Part shown: piece after piece, positions 24,433 through 37,200 of the stretch | Numbering within the stretch: position 1 is the stretch's first letter | How the letters are laid out: every line of letters starts with the position of its first letter | NCBI GenBank assembly: GCA_021613375.1 | Contig: CM038720.1 | Coordinates: forward strand, 1,448,069 to 1,512,068 | DNA: 64,000 bases | Source: Megaleporinus macrocephalus | Lineage: Eukaryota > Chordata > Actinopteri > Characiformes > Anostomidae | Direction of reading: 5' to 3' | Notes under the pieces: model-generated | What the model was told of the DNA's origin: nothing | The model's input: only the letters and a program-made list of their open reading frames with translations | Databases searched by the model: none | Made by a program: the position numbers and the translations under genes

Positions 24433-25112
24433 AGCATTAAAAACAAAAATTAAAGGCCTGTAAAAAGATGAGTAGCTGTATAAAACACTATATGAAGAAG
24501 TTAATTTAACTGAAAAGTTCATTTAAAACGAGCATTAGCTTCATGCTAATACTAGGCGCTAATAGCTAATTCGCTGAAAAGGCCGAATTGAATTGATATT
24601 CGTTTGTTAAACTGAGTTAACGAGTTTATCATTACACCCTCTATCAGTTCAGCTGCACTCTTTTGGTCTAGTTTTCATCGAAACCAGCATTTTGTGTTTT
24701 GTATGTTTTAGTTTTAGCTTTGAGGGCTGTGAAGGCCTAAAGTAGCATGAGCTCTCAGCACCTGCGTACATTATTTATAACTAACTGTTATTTTCTTCAC
24801 TCGTCATGGGTCAGTTCTGCTCAGTGGACGTATTTTTAGCTGAAGGACAACTTGATGCAACTTCACTTGCACTCTGCTGTAAATGTGATGAATTCTAATG
24901 TTTGTACTGCGTTATTGTTCTACTGCTTTATTGTGCCGACAATAAACTTATGTATATTTTGCCATTTTTATGAATGCAGTTATTGTAAATGCATGGGCAG
25001 CCTGATTATTATTTTTTTATTTTTTTTTTTGCAGTAAAAGTGAAAGTGAACCATAATTTAGCAGATTATGGGAAGTTTTATTTTGTATTTAGGTTTAACC
25101 ACAGGAAAGTGT

Positions 25113-25422
25113 TTCTGTAGTGCACACGTTTTATATATATTCCAATTTTAATAAAATACTTGTTTATGGTTTTAAAGTATATTTAAACATTGAATTTGCG
25201 ACATTAAGGTATTTTAGTAAGAATAATAACTAAAATACTTGGTTTATTTACACAAATACACAAAACTGCCCGTTTAGTTCTGTTTAGTCTGTTAGCTTTA
25301 GCTTAAGGGCTAAAACTTCTGGGTCAAACTGTCTGGTCCACCTTAACTGGGGCTGTGGTGACGTCCTGGCGCCTCAGGCTTTATACTTTATATTCATTAT
25401 ATTCTGTTTCTGTAGGGCACAC
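25113..25422. repeat. Upstream copy of the rabgef1 intron-1 start
   Basis: 25153-25406 is clearly homologous to 26039-26276 (both contain CGACATTAAGGTATTTTAGT and GTGACGTCCTGGCGCCTCAG), with one indel near 25255. The upstream copy is bracketed by TTTCTGTAGTGCACAC at about 25112 and TTTCTGTAGGGCACAC at about 25407. It lacks the GC-rich exon that precedes the downstream copy. Confidence 0.8.
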
Positions 25423-25619
25423 ATTGCTATATTATTGATATACAGTAGGTTTAAATAAAAGAAAAATCATAAAATATTAAAATGTAATTTAATTAACTAC
25501 AACTAATACAAATTCTAAATTATGAGACATATTATATTATATAAAAATAAATCAATCAATAAATTAGTAAATGTTCTGATGGATTTGACAAGAAAACAAT
25601 ACATATGTAGAAAGACGTA

Positions 25620-25800
25620 TATATATATATATATATATTTGTCATGGTTTTTTTTATGTGGTATTTTGTACCTCAAAAACCTTTTTGTTACTGTTTACAA
25701 AACAAATTTTTTTTTAATTGTTTATTTTTTATATATGTTTTTTTTTCAATTTTATTCAATTTTTTTTATATTTTTTTTATATAATTATCATTTAATTATT
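25620..25800. repeat. AT and poly-T low-complexity region
   Basis: A run of TA dinucleotides at about 25619-25637 is followed by several poly-T tracts up to the rabgef1 promoter. Apparent open frames here are low-complexity artefacts. Confidence 0.8.
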
Positions 25801-26027
25801 CCTCGCGTGTCCTTCTGCGCGCTCCGTAGTTTTGTGAAGTCATCGCCGTTTGTTTGGGGGCGGGGCTGAAGATCGCGCTTCTGTCAATAAATCCAGAACC
25901 ACGCGCTGATTGGATTGATTCGACTGCAAGGCCCCGCCCTCTGTCCTTGCGCCGCCCACACGCTTACATGCTCCGCGAGCCCGCCGGAAGTGACAGAGCG
26001 CCGCAGTGCTGGACTGAAGCTGTTCAG
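25801..26027 (+). promoter_or_regulatory. rabgef1: rabgef1 promoter and untranslated exon 1
   Basis: A short GC-rich island after a long AT-rich stretch. It has GC boxes (GGGGCGGGGCT near 25856, CCCCGCCC near 25932) and an inverted CCAAT box (TGATTGGA near 25907). It ends in a clear donor TTCAG|GTAAAT at 26028, so 5'UTR exon 1 ends at 26027. The exon contains no coding start of its own; translation begins in exon 2. The transcription start is not visible. Confidence 0.65.
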
Positions 26028-26038
26028 GTAAATAATAA

Positions 26039-26276
26039 CGAAACACTTGTTTAAGGTTTCAGAGTAAATTTATACATCAGATTCGCGACATTAAGGTATT
26101 TTAGTGAGAATAACAACTAAAATACTGCGTTTGTTCGCAGCAGTCGGTTCTGTTTAGTCTGTTAGCTTTAGCTGAAGAGCTAAATCTTGTGGGTCGGACT
26201 GTCCGGTTCACCTCAGCTGGTGCTGCGGTGACGTCCTGGCGCCTCAGGGTTTATACTTTATATTCATTATATTCTG
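26039..26276. repeat. Downstream copy of the local duplication
   Basis: Partner of 25153-25406, starting 12 bp after the rabgef1 exon-1 donor. See the upstream copy for shared words. Confidence 0.8.
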
Positions 26277-26329
26277 AATTTAATAAAGTCTCTTTCAGCC
26301 TCATTAACCAGCCCAGACAAGGTTATCCT

Positions 26330-26540
26330 CCCCAAGGGCAACTCCGCCGATTTTTCAGAATTCCTGCATATTTAAACAGCTAACATGTAAACAGACTGAT
26401 TCAGAGTGCTGCGGTGTGAAACTCACAGTGGTGGTGAATGGAACCAGACGTCCTCCTCTAAAAGCTCCTCACAGAAAGTTCTTACAGTAGATGTTATAAA
26501 TACACTGTCTGATTCTGAGACGCTGTTTATGATAGTTTGG
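26330..26540. mobile_element. Truncated MITE family A copy, first
   Basis: Carries GGGCAACTCCGCCGATTTTT, then the family words AACCAGACGTCCTCCTCTAA and AAGTTCTTACAGTAGATGTT. It is cut off by an AT dinucleotide run. Confidence 0.7.
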
Positions 26541-26547
26541 TAAAAAA

Positions 26548-26558
26548 AATAATATATA

Positions 26559-26625
<67 letters not shown>
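26548..26625. repeat. TA dinucleotide microsatellite
   Basis: About 35 TA units. Confidence 0.95.
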
Positions 26626-26629
<4 letters not shown>

Positions 26630-26739
26630 CAGGGTGAAGAGGTATAGGCAAGGTAAACTACACATCTCTCAGACATTTCTGTTTCAAAGTTTGTAAACAA
26701 TTGGGCAGTAAACTAGTAAACATTTATAAAGTAATAACT

Positions 26740-26975
26740 TTCTGTGAGTAAGCTTTTAGATCTGGTTTCATTCACCACCACTGTGAACAGTTCTGGAGCA
26801 CTCTGAGTAAGTGCAATAACACATAGATGTCTGCTAGTCTCTAAACTATCATAAACAACGTCTCAGAATCAGACAGTGTATTTATAACATCTACTGTAAG
26901 AACTTTCTGTGAGGAGCTTTTAGAGGTGGACGTCTGGTTCCATTCACCTCCACTGTGAACAGATCTTACCCAGTG
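26740..26975. mobile_element. MITE family A copy, second, inverted
   Basis: The family words appear in reverse complement (AACATCTACTGTAAGAACTT, GGACGTCTGGTTCCATTCAC). Together with the preceding copy it forms a large inverted pair around the TA run. Confidence 0.7.
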
Positions 26976-29480
26976 TGTTTCTCTAGAACAGCATTTCATA
27001 CGACGTACTTTGGTGAAATTCCCTTTTCAGGTTGAACTGGAGGTCCTGGAGACCTGTGTAAAGAGCTGTGTTGTTGTGGGTTGAAGGGGAGATTTGTGTG
27101 GAGTTGTTTCTGCAGTGAAAGTAAAAGTATTTGTGGTCCCAAAATAGCAGCACAGAAAAAACACACTGCAGTGGAATTTCTTAGTCTGTCACCTGCCAGC
27201 GTACGAACCGGAGTGTGTACAGTTCTGCTTTTCTCTGTTTGCTCTAAAATTAAACACTAGAGCTTCAAAGTGAGAAGAACGAGCAGCAGTGAAGCAGAAC
27301 AGGAGCCGAACCATCACAGACAGACATAACTGAAAGGAAAACGTGTTACTTTTACTGTTACTATAGAAGAGTATAGTGTAATATAGTATTATAGATTTAT
27401 GCTGCAACAATAAGAAACAGTGCAGCTGTTCAGTGTTTCTCAAGTACATTTACTGGAGAATGTATTGTAAAAAAAACAGCAAAATAATAATAAAATTATA
27501 AAATTGCTGTTAATGTGTTTCTTAGTGTGCAATGTACCTCACACAGCCTGCTCATTAATTAAGAAAGCAGCTTTGAATTCATCATTGATTTGTAATTAAG
27601 TGTTCATTACAGCCAGACTATGCTATGCTATGCTATATACTATACTCTCACTATACTGCAAAGCATTTTCGTGATGTGCATCACAATATTATATATTTTT
27701 GTTGGAACAGATAAAATGGAATCCGTAGCTTAACATACAAAATATGATATATTAATAAAAGCAACAACAATAATAATCACACTAGTAATCATAAGCCTAC
27801 AATTACGCTGTTCTTTAGTAAATTGTTGATGAACTGCACTAAAGCCAGTTAAACAGGCCTAATTATACTCACTTTATAATAAAATAATAAGCAGTAAGTG
27901 TGTTTACACACACTTAATAATCTGAAAACTGCAGAAAATCAGATTTTGTGAATATTTAAATCCCCCATTTTAACAAGCATGTAATTATAATTATTATTAA
28001 ACATTATTTATACACGTTATAATGTGTTATATTGAGTTATATCAGCCTTTTTTTCAAAAATAAACCAGTGTAATATTTTCACTCTGCACTTTAACAGTCC
28101 TTATGCACACTTCTGTTTTCTGTATCGTTTTGCTCTTAAATACATTCCTTAATATTTCAGATGTTTTATATCAGGGGTGTTTAATTAGAGTCAGTATGGT
28201 CCAGTTCGAGGAGATCTCCTCAGGCCGGTCCAGCTTGTAGCCTAGTATCAGCATCTTATACCATCAGCTACTGAAACACCAACACATCACACATACCGTT
28301 CAGTATATTTCAGTATATTTACTGTTTAAATACTGAACTGAATTAATTATTAATAAACTTCTAATAATTTTTGTTGACATTACTTCAATAAGAACAAGGA
28401 CCACATTAAAACAACAATATGTTTTTGAAAAAAAGTGCATCTTAAAGTGTTTATTTATAGAGAAAGTAAATAAACGTGGTTCTTCTTGTTAACTCAGCTT
28501 CACAGATGAACATGTTGGTTGTACAGAGCGGTGTTCTCCAGAACTAGACGAGCAGGTCCATTCCAGAACCGTTCCAGAACCGTTCCAGAACTGTTCCAGA
28601 ACCGTTCCTGTTAAACACTCAGTTCTCTCTGTTCCCTTTACTGTTTTTAGAGCTCCTTATTCTTTCTGACTCGCTTTAGTCTCCGGCTGCTGCTTCTCCT
28701 CGCCGCACGCCCCAATGTGCACAGATCTGATTGGCTGAGGAGCCCTCTGTGATCTTACAGCGCACGTGATTGGTCTGTGAGTTCACTGCGCTGTAAAGCC
28801 TGTATACCGTAAAGACTAGAAAAGCTCCGCCTTTTAAAAAATAAACCAGTTAGAATTAAATCATTCTCAGTAGATTATCAGTTTGGGACAACGTCTGGGT
28901 CCGGATCCGGACCGCTGTCCGCCTTTTAGAGACCCCGGCTCTATATTATTTATTATTTAATGTGAGCTGCAGTTGTGAAAGCATATCACTGACAGTTGTA
29001 CCGTGTGTGACTCTGTATGTGACAAATACACTTTGATATGATGAGTGTTTGTGAAAGGACAGTAGTTGTGATGTTTTTGCCGTCCGCTCTTTGAAGCGAC
29101 GCTCTGGAGATGCTCGTCTGAGACAGACAGACGCTGTAATCTTGCAGGACGACATGTTTCTGTTGGCCTGATTCAGCAGAACTGCTGCGCCGTCTCAGTG
29201 ACGCTCCACCCTGAACTGAAAAACTGGTCCATTTTCACTTCTCCTGCTTTTACATAGACGCCAAGTTCAGGTTATAGAGTCTCTTGGTGAAGGAAGCTCT
29301 TCTTCTTATGGAGCTTTAAGCTGTCAGACTGAAACGTGTGCTGATATTGTGGAATATTAGGAATTGAAGCTCAGTCCACTAGTGTATATACCTGATTGAC
29401 TCAGTTTCTTATCATTCATAACCTGTAACTGAGCTCATTTCATTCGTTTAAGACACTCTATACACTAGACCAGCCCCATA
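26976..29480. other. rabgef1 intron 1, mostly unannotated; possible MITE at 28.17-28.94 kb
   Basis: AT-rich intron. TATCAGGGGTGTTTAATTAG near 28170 and TTTTAGAGACCCCGGCTCTA near 28923 look like inverted ends of a non-autonomous element of about 770 bp; the ends are short and diverged, so this part is tentative. GTTCCAGAACC is repeated four times near 28560-28605. Confidence 0.4.
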
Positions 29481-29494
29481 GAGTCAAATAACAA

Positions 29495-30712
29495 ATACGT
29501 GTGAGGACATCTGAGGACAAAGTGAGACGATGGCTTTTGGAGGACGGCTTGGTGTCAAGAAGAGCTGGGGTACAGTTATTTTCTCTGATGAAGCCTCTTC
29601 AGACTGTTTGGAACATCTGGAAAAATGATGGTCCAAAGAAGAAAAGGTGAGTGCCACCATGAGTCCTGTGTCCTCCCAACAGTGAAGCATGCTGAGAGCA
29701 TTCATGTGTTGGGTTGCTTCTCCTCCAGGAGAGCAGGTTCACTGCCATGAATAAGGAATGGTATCAAAACATCCTCCAAGAGCAACTTCTCCCAACCATC
29801 CAGGAGCAGTTTGGAGATGAACAGTGCTTTCTCCAGCGTGATGGAGCTCCATGTCACAAGACAAACGTGATAACCAAGGGGCTTGGTGAACAAAACATTG
29901 AAATGTTGGGTCCATGGCCAGGAACCTCCCCAGATCTCAATCCCAGTGAGAACCTGTGGTCAGTCCTCAAAAAGAGTACAGGGGGACAGGTATTCTCTCT
30001 GATGAAGCCCCTTCAGACTGTTTGGAACATCTGGAAAAATGATTGTCTGTGGAAAGAAAAGGTAAGCGCCACCATGAGTCATGAGTCATGGCAACAGTGA
30101 AGCATCCTGAGACCGTTCATGTGTGGGGTTGCTTCTCTTCCAGGGGAGTGGGTTCACTGCCATGAATAAGGAATAGTATCAAAGCATCCTTCAAGATCAA
30201 CTTCTCCCAACCATCCAGGAGCAGTTTGGAGATGAACGGTGCTTTCTCCAGTGTGATGGAGCAAATGGAGAAAAAAGTGATCACCAAGCAGCTGGGTGAA
30301 CAAAACAATAAAATGTTGGCTCCATGGCCAGGAACCTCCCCAGATCTCAATCCCTCTGAGAACCTGTGGTCAATCCTCAAAAAGAAGGTGGACAAACTAA
30401 AACCCAGAATCTGTGATCTTCTCCAAACACTGATTGGGTGAGAATGTCTCGCCATCATTCAAGGTCTTGGCCAGAAGCTGAGGTGAACTGCAGAAGTCTT
30501 AAAGAAGACGATCAACTCTGTAAATATGAAGTCTTTTCTTAAACTGGGTGTGTTTGTTAATAAACAGTTAACACACGTATGGAATGTTTATAATTAACTT
30601 CATTAAACCTTATAAACATCTGACCACAGCTTCTAAACAAACTGAGACAGCAAACTTCATGAAAACCAAAATTTGTACCCTTCTCAAAACGTTTGTCCCA
30701 CGACTGTAGAAG
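29495..30712 (+). pseudogene. Tc1/mariner-type transposase pseudogene, internally duplicated
   Basis: Transposase remains of a Tc1-like DNA transposon. Seen: LLPTIQEQFGDEQCF, QRDGAPCHKTNVIT (second catalytic aspartate region) and the signature WPGTSPDLNPSENLWS. Part of the gene is repeated: about 29565-29995 resembles about 29990-30380, each with TTCAGACTGTTTGGAACATC. Stops and frame changes break the frame in both copies, and the N-terminal DNA-binding part is missing. The 3' end carries the usual tail (AATAAACAGTTAACACACG) and terminal AAAACGTTTGTCCCACGACT. It lies in rabgef1 intron 1 in the sense direction and is not expected to make active transposase. Confidence 0.85.
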
Positions 30713-31090
30713 GACCTGCACACCAGTAACCTCTGAAATAAATACAGGATCAAAAACCTGTTTGATTTGGTCTTAGAGACGATCAGCTTCTATATCGCCA
30801 GCTGCCACGTGTGTTTTTGTTTATAACAGGATTAAAAAAGTATATGCTAAACGATCGACCAATAGAAACCCTGCATTCTGAAGTAAACACTTATAGGTGA
30901 GTGAGGCGACAGCACCTGGGGAAGAAATGTCCTGTACACTGGATGCTTGGAATGTTGAGGATGATATAATTAGTAATGACTGTTGTTGATAATTAATAAA
31001 CACATTAATAATAATCACATCAATCTTGTTTGTGTTGATTGTGTGTACAGAGTCTACAGTGGGTGTAGAAAGGTGAACACCTTTGTCCTC
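30713..31090. other. rabgef1 intron 1, 3' part
   Basis: AT-rich intron up to the first coding exon. Nothing specific was recognised. Confidence 0.4.
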
Positions 31091-31093
31091 TCA

Positions 31094-31291
31094 GCGCAGG
31101 TAAGTGGACAGAATGAGTCAACGGTCCGAGCGTCGGGGGATCCACGTGGACCAGTCGGAGCTGCTGTGTAAAAAGGGATGCGGTTACTATGGAAACGCGG
31201 CCTGGCAGGGACTGTGCTCTAAGTGCTGGAGGGAGGAATACCACCAGGCCCGGCAGAAACAGATCCAAGAGGACTGGGCGCTGGCCGAGAA
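31094..31291 (+). CDS. rabgef1: rabgef1 first coding exon (A20 zinc finger)
   Basis: Coding part 31113-31291; the donor is AA|GTGAGT at 31292. The acceptor is probably the AG after CTTTGTCCTCTC at 31092-31093. The CGCAG|GTAAGTGG at 31095-31107 is also a consensus donor in the 5'UTR, so this region may be spliced in more than one way. Encodes residues 1-60 with the CX3CX11CX2C zinc finger. Confidence 0.9.
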
Positions 31292-34200
31292 GTGAGTGAC
31301 ACTCAGAACTCCCAATTACTTTTATATATATATATATACATTTAGACACACCAGCACAACACACACTAACACACCACCACGTCAGTGTCACTGCAGTGCT
31401 GAGAATGACCCACCTCCCTAATAGTACCTGCTCTGTGGTGGTCCTGTGTCCGAGAGCCGATACCGATCGAGGGCGGGGCTATATGCCACGACCGGGGTAC
31501 ATATACTTATTAGCGCAAGCACATCATGAAACATGGTCTAAACTGGTTTCTTACCATTTTTAACGAGCTCATATGATATTTTTAACAAAATGTGCAGAAA
31601 ATAAACAAAGTAAATCAAACAAATATCAACAATACTGTAATCATTACATTTTACTCTTAATTTAAAACGAAAAAAGCTAATTAAATACATGCAGTCAGAA
31701 CTGCAGTCGTTAAACTCAGACTGTAATCATTAAATGTAGAATATAGAGTTTCTGCTGCTGTTCTGTTCGTACCGGTCAGATCTGGTCTGTACGGGTTTCT
31801 GGGTTGTTTGTTTTGTGTTAGCTGTGCGTGCTAGCTCTGCTGTTACTGATACTCACTGTATTCAGCTTTACATACGGTAAACACTGCCAGACGGACGACA
31901 TGTTTTCTATCAGCGCATGCTTTTCCTGCGACGCCGCTGCTTTAGTCAGTCTGTGGAAATGAAATGGTATGTGTTTCCACCTAGTGGTTCAGATAGGAAT
32001 TGCAGGGAGCTGGCTGGAGGGCTCCTCTTCCTGGATGAAACGCTAGCTGGAAATACATAAATTAGGCTCATTTGTTTATCGATTGGCTCTCGGGATCCGC
32101 TAAATTGGAGAAATATCGGCTGATCACATTTTTTAAATAAAAATCGATAACGATACATAGCCAATCGATCCTTCCATCTCTACTTTTGACCATATTGTCA
32201 ATGTTTCACGCTAGCACTCAGTTCAGCCTGAGCCATGTTTCACTTGCTGTGTTTCTTTGTGAGATGATGGCGTCCAGCAGCACAAATAGACCCAATGTAA
32301 GTGAGCGTGATGGATTTCTCAACTTTAGGACCTCTGTAAATACTGCTTTATTAAAATACAATTAATATACAAACTAAATAATTAAACGTATTAAAGATCT
32401 CTGGGAAACATATCAAAAGATACAAGTCTCATTTGGACAGCATTACAGGTCCTAATTAGGGGTGTGTTTAAAAAATAGATTTTTCAATTCAAATCGATCT
32501 TCATTTAAATAACCCGGTATCGATTTATAAACCTGAGATCGACCTTTAAAATTAGCATTCCAGGACACTAATGTTTTTAGGAATGGTAGGTTGAGTGTTC
32601 CTTGTACATTTACCCACATTAGTTCTCTGAAAATCTCTTTTCAATTCAAACAAAACATATTATTGTAACTGAAATATCCCTAAATTAATCCATATTCAGT
32701 TTAATCGAATCGGAAATCGAATTGAATTGGAACCTTGTGCATCGGAATCGAAACGATCTGGGAAATCAGTGGCGATACCCAGCCCTAATCCTAATACCTC
32801 TTCCTGTTGTCTGCATGTAACCTCTTAGTGGACCATGTGTGATGAGGTTTCTGACACTATGTGACTCACTGTTATCTATAAACAGGGACTAAAGTACATT
32901 ATCATAGCTGAATACAGAAAACAGTAACAGAGTCAGTCCAGCAGTTTAAACTATACGTTTGTAATTTGCGTTATAGGTTGCAGAGGGAGGAGGAAGCAGC
33001 CTACGCCAGCAGCCATGGCACCCAATCACAGTCTCCGGCTCAGCCGTCTCAGTCTCAGCCCAGTCTCACACCTTTCTCCAAGTTTGAGGAGAAGAAAACC
33101 AACGAGAAGACCCGTAAAGTGACCACTGTGAAAAAGTTCTTCAGCCCATCCTCCCGTACCGCTCCTAAGAAAGGTATGATCTCCTGCAGGCAGAGAAGCT
33201 CAGCTAGAAAAAATATATTTCATTCCTTTCATAGCTACTGTTCAACAACACTCACAACTCATAACACGTCTATCACAGTACCTACCTTTAGAGTTATACA
33301 CTCAACCTAATGAGAAACTGTAACTCAGTTTATATACAATACCTACATTTAGAGTTATACACTCAACCTAATGAGAAACTGTAACTCAGTTTATATACAA
33401 TACCTACATTTAGAGTTATACATTCAACCTAATGAGAAACTGTAACTCAGTTTATATACAATACCTACATTTAGAGTTATACATTCAACCTAATGAGAAA
33501 CTGTAACTCAGTTTATATACAATACCTACATTTAGAGTTATACATTCAACCTAATGAGAAACTGTAACTCAGTTTATATACAATACCTACATTTAGAGTT
33601 ATACACTCAACCTAATGAGAAACTGTAACTCAGTTTATATACAATACCTACATTTAGAGTTATACATTCAACCTAATGAGAAACTGTAACTCAGTTTATA
33701 TACAATACCTACATTTAGAGTTATACACTCAACCTAATGAGAAACTGTAACTCAGTTTATATACAATACCTACATTTAGAGTTATACACTCAACCTAATG
33801 AGAAACTGTAACTCAGTTTATATACAATACCTACATTTAGAGTTATACACTCAACCTAATGAGAAACTGTAACTCAGTTTATATACAATACCTACATTTA
33901 GAGTTATACATTCAACCTAATGAGAAACTGTAACTCAGTTTATATACAATACCTACATTTAGAGTTATACATTCTACCTAATGAGAATCTGTAACTCAGT
34001 TTATATACAATACCTACATTTAGAGTTATACATTCAACCTAATGAGAAACTGTAACTCAGTTTATATACAATACCTACATTTAGAGTTATACATTCAACC
34101 TAATGAGAAACTGTAACTCAGTTTATATACAATACCTACATTTAGAGTTATACACTCAACCTAATGAGAAACTGTAACTCAGTTTATATACAATACCTAC

Positions 34201-37200
34201 ATTTAGAGTTATACACTCAACCTAATGAGAAACTGTAACTCAGTTTATATACAATACCTACATTTAGAGTTATACACTCAACCTAATGAGAAACTGTAAC
34301 TCAGTTTATATACAATACCTACATTTAGAGTTATACATTCTACCTAATGAGAATCTGTAACTCAGTTTATATACAATACCTACATTTAGAGTTATACATT
34401 CAACCTAATGAGAAACTGTAACTCAGTTTATATACAATACCTACATTTAGAGTTATACATTCAACCTAATGAGAAACTGTAACTCAGTTTATATACAATA
34501 CCTACATTTAGAGTTATACATTCAACCTAATGAGAAACTGTAACTCAGTTTATATACAATACCTACATTTAGAGTTATACATTCAACCTAATGAGAAACT
34601 GTAACTCAGTTTATATACAATACCTACATTTAGAGTTATACACTCAACCTAATGAGAAACTGTAACTCAGTTTATATACAATACCTACATTTAGAGTTAT
34701 ACATTCAACCTAATGAGAAACTGTAACTCAGTTTATATACAATACCTACATTTAGAGTTATACATTCAACCTAATGAGAAACTGTAACTCAGTTTATATA
34801 CAATACCTACATTTAGAGTTATACATTCTACCTAATGAGAATCTGTAACTCAGTTTATATACAATACCTACATTTAGAGTTATACACTCAACCTAATGAG
34901 AAACTGTTACTCAGTTTATATACAATACCTACATTTAGAGTTATACATTCAACCTCAGTAGAGTTTCTGATGAGATCATGTGTGTGGGTGACTAGTTAAT
35001 TGTTTAATTGCAGGTAAAGAGCTGTGTGTTCTCTGGTTTGAGTCCAGTTCAGGTTTTTGCTCCAGCTCTGCTGTGGGAGTTGAAGACAGATGAAAGTAGA
35101 TCTGTAGTTATGTCTGAACTCACTTTCACTTTAGTTTGTTTAGTCTTGACAGATTGTTTCTTCTTCCGTATCTGAACCTTCCACACAGCGTTACTGCTCT
35201 GACTGGTCCACCGTGTCCTCGAGTCCTTCTCAGAACTTGCTGTTTACATCTACATCACTTCCTCTTCTCATCACATCACCTTTTCTCTCTTTATTTATTT
35301 ATGTTTATTTGTTTTTGCAGCTCTTTATATAAAAGCATCAACCAAATTAATCCTTGATTGAGACACATTCAGTTTATTGATTTCGATCCTGATGATTTAC
35401 CTCCGTTATGTTTTAATGATATGAGCGTGATCACTTATTCCCTCCACGCTTTCATTTCCTCTTTTTTAAATTCATGTCATCACAATCCACTTGCATGCTC
35501 TTCTCTTTCTCTCTGTGGCCTTTTCTTTCCTTTGTTCCTCTTTTTCTCTTCTCCCCTCTTTATCATTTGCACCACACTCCACCCTGCCCCCAGCCCCAGT
35601 GCTGTGCGAGAGAGAGAGGGATGAGGAAAGAGAGAGGGGGGAGAAGTTTCAGGGCAGGAGAGAGAGCCACGGGGAGACACTGCTGAGGGACCTGAGGGGC
35701 ATTTTTACCCCTAACTGGGAGATGAGCTCTCCTACTGAAGGTAGATGTGAAAGTAGAGGTTGCAGTGATTTGTTCTGCTCGAGTGCTTCTCTGTTTCAGC
35801 CTCTTACACGCCTCAGAAACAAGACCTGTCAGATCTCCTCTGGGTTCCTCTTCAACCTCCATATAGTATTTTCTGTAGTATTCCATATTTATATACCTCC
35901 TTCTGTACACCCATCACTGTACCTCCATATAGTACCTCAGTATATTTCTCTCTCTCTGTGTAGTACATCAGCATAGTACTCTATTTCTGTGTAGTACATC
36001 AGCATAGTACTCTATTTCTGTGTAGTACATCAGCATAGTACTCTATTTCTGTGTAGTACATCAGCATAGTACTCTGTTTCTATGTAGTACCTCAGTATAG
36101 TAGTTAATTTTTGTTACGCCTCGGTGTAGTGCTCTATTTCTGTTTAGTACCTCAGTGTAGTACTTTTTTCTTTATAGTACCTCTGTGTGGTAACCTATTT
36201 CTGTATAGTACCTCAGTGTAGTACTATATTACTATATAGTATCTATCTGTGTAGTATCTCAGTATAGTATCTATCTGTGTAGTATCTCAGTATAGTATCT
36301 ATCTGTGTAGTATCTCAGTATAGTACTCTGTCTGTGTAGTATCTCAGTATAGTACTCTGTCTGTGTAGTATCTCAGTATAGTATCTATCTGTGTAGTATC
36401 TCAGTATAGTACTCTGTCTGTGTAGTATCTCAGTATAGTACTCTGTCTGTGTAGTATCTCAGTATAGTATCTATCTGTGTAGTATCTCAGTATAGTACTC
36501 TGTCTGTGTAGTATCTCAGTATAGTACTCTGTCTGTGTAGTATCTCAGTATAGTATCTATCTGTGTAGTATCTCAGTATAGTACTCTGTCTGTGTAGTAT
36601 CTCAGTATAGTACTCTGTCTGTGTAGTATCTCAGTATAGTACTCTGTCTGTGTAGTATCTCAGTATAGTACTCTGTCTGTGTAATATCTCAGTATAGTAT
36701 CTATCTGTGTAGTATCTCAGTATAGTACTCTGTCTGTGTAGTATCTCAGTATAGTATCTATCTGTGTAGTATCTCAGTATAGTATCTATCTGTGTAGTAT
36801 CTCAGTATAGTACTCTGTCTGTGTAGTATCTCAGTATAGTATCTATCTGTGTAGTATCTCAGTATAGTACTCTGTCTGTGTAGTATCTCAGTATAGTATC
36901 TATCTGTGTAGTATCTCAGTATAGTACTCTGTCTGTGTAGTATCTCAGTATAGTATCTATCTGTGTAGTATCTCAGTATAGTACTCTACTGTGTAGTATC
37001 TCAGTATAGTATCTATCTGTGTAGTATCTCAGTATAGTACTCTGTCTGTGTAGTATCTCAGTATAGTATCTATCTGTGTAGTATCTCAGTATAGTATCTA
37101 TCTGTGTAGTATCTCAGTATAGTACTCTGTCTGTGTAGTATCTCAGTATAGTACTCTGTCTGTGTAGTATCTCAGTATAGTATCTATCTGTGTAGTATCT

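Larger units (their letters stand above)
21759..24960 (+). other. kctd7: kctd7 3'UTR and 3' flank
   Basis: No coding signal after the stop codon. AU-rich ATTTA pentamers repeat at 21812-21837, a pattern known to destabilise mRNAs. AATAAA signals lie at 22352 and 24941. The second is followed by T-rich sequence and may end a long UTR of about 3.2 kb. Tc1-like terminal sequence (ACCCAAACTTTTGACAGGCA near 22463) and a MITE (24.15-24.43 kb) lie inside. Confidence 0.45.

Noticed and set aside
29714..30100. 128-aa transposase frame as a functional domesticated gene
   Set aside because: It lacks the DNA-binding half, runs into a duplicated out-of-order segment, and has neighbouring stops. A pseudogene is simpler.
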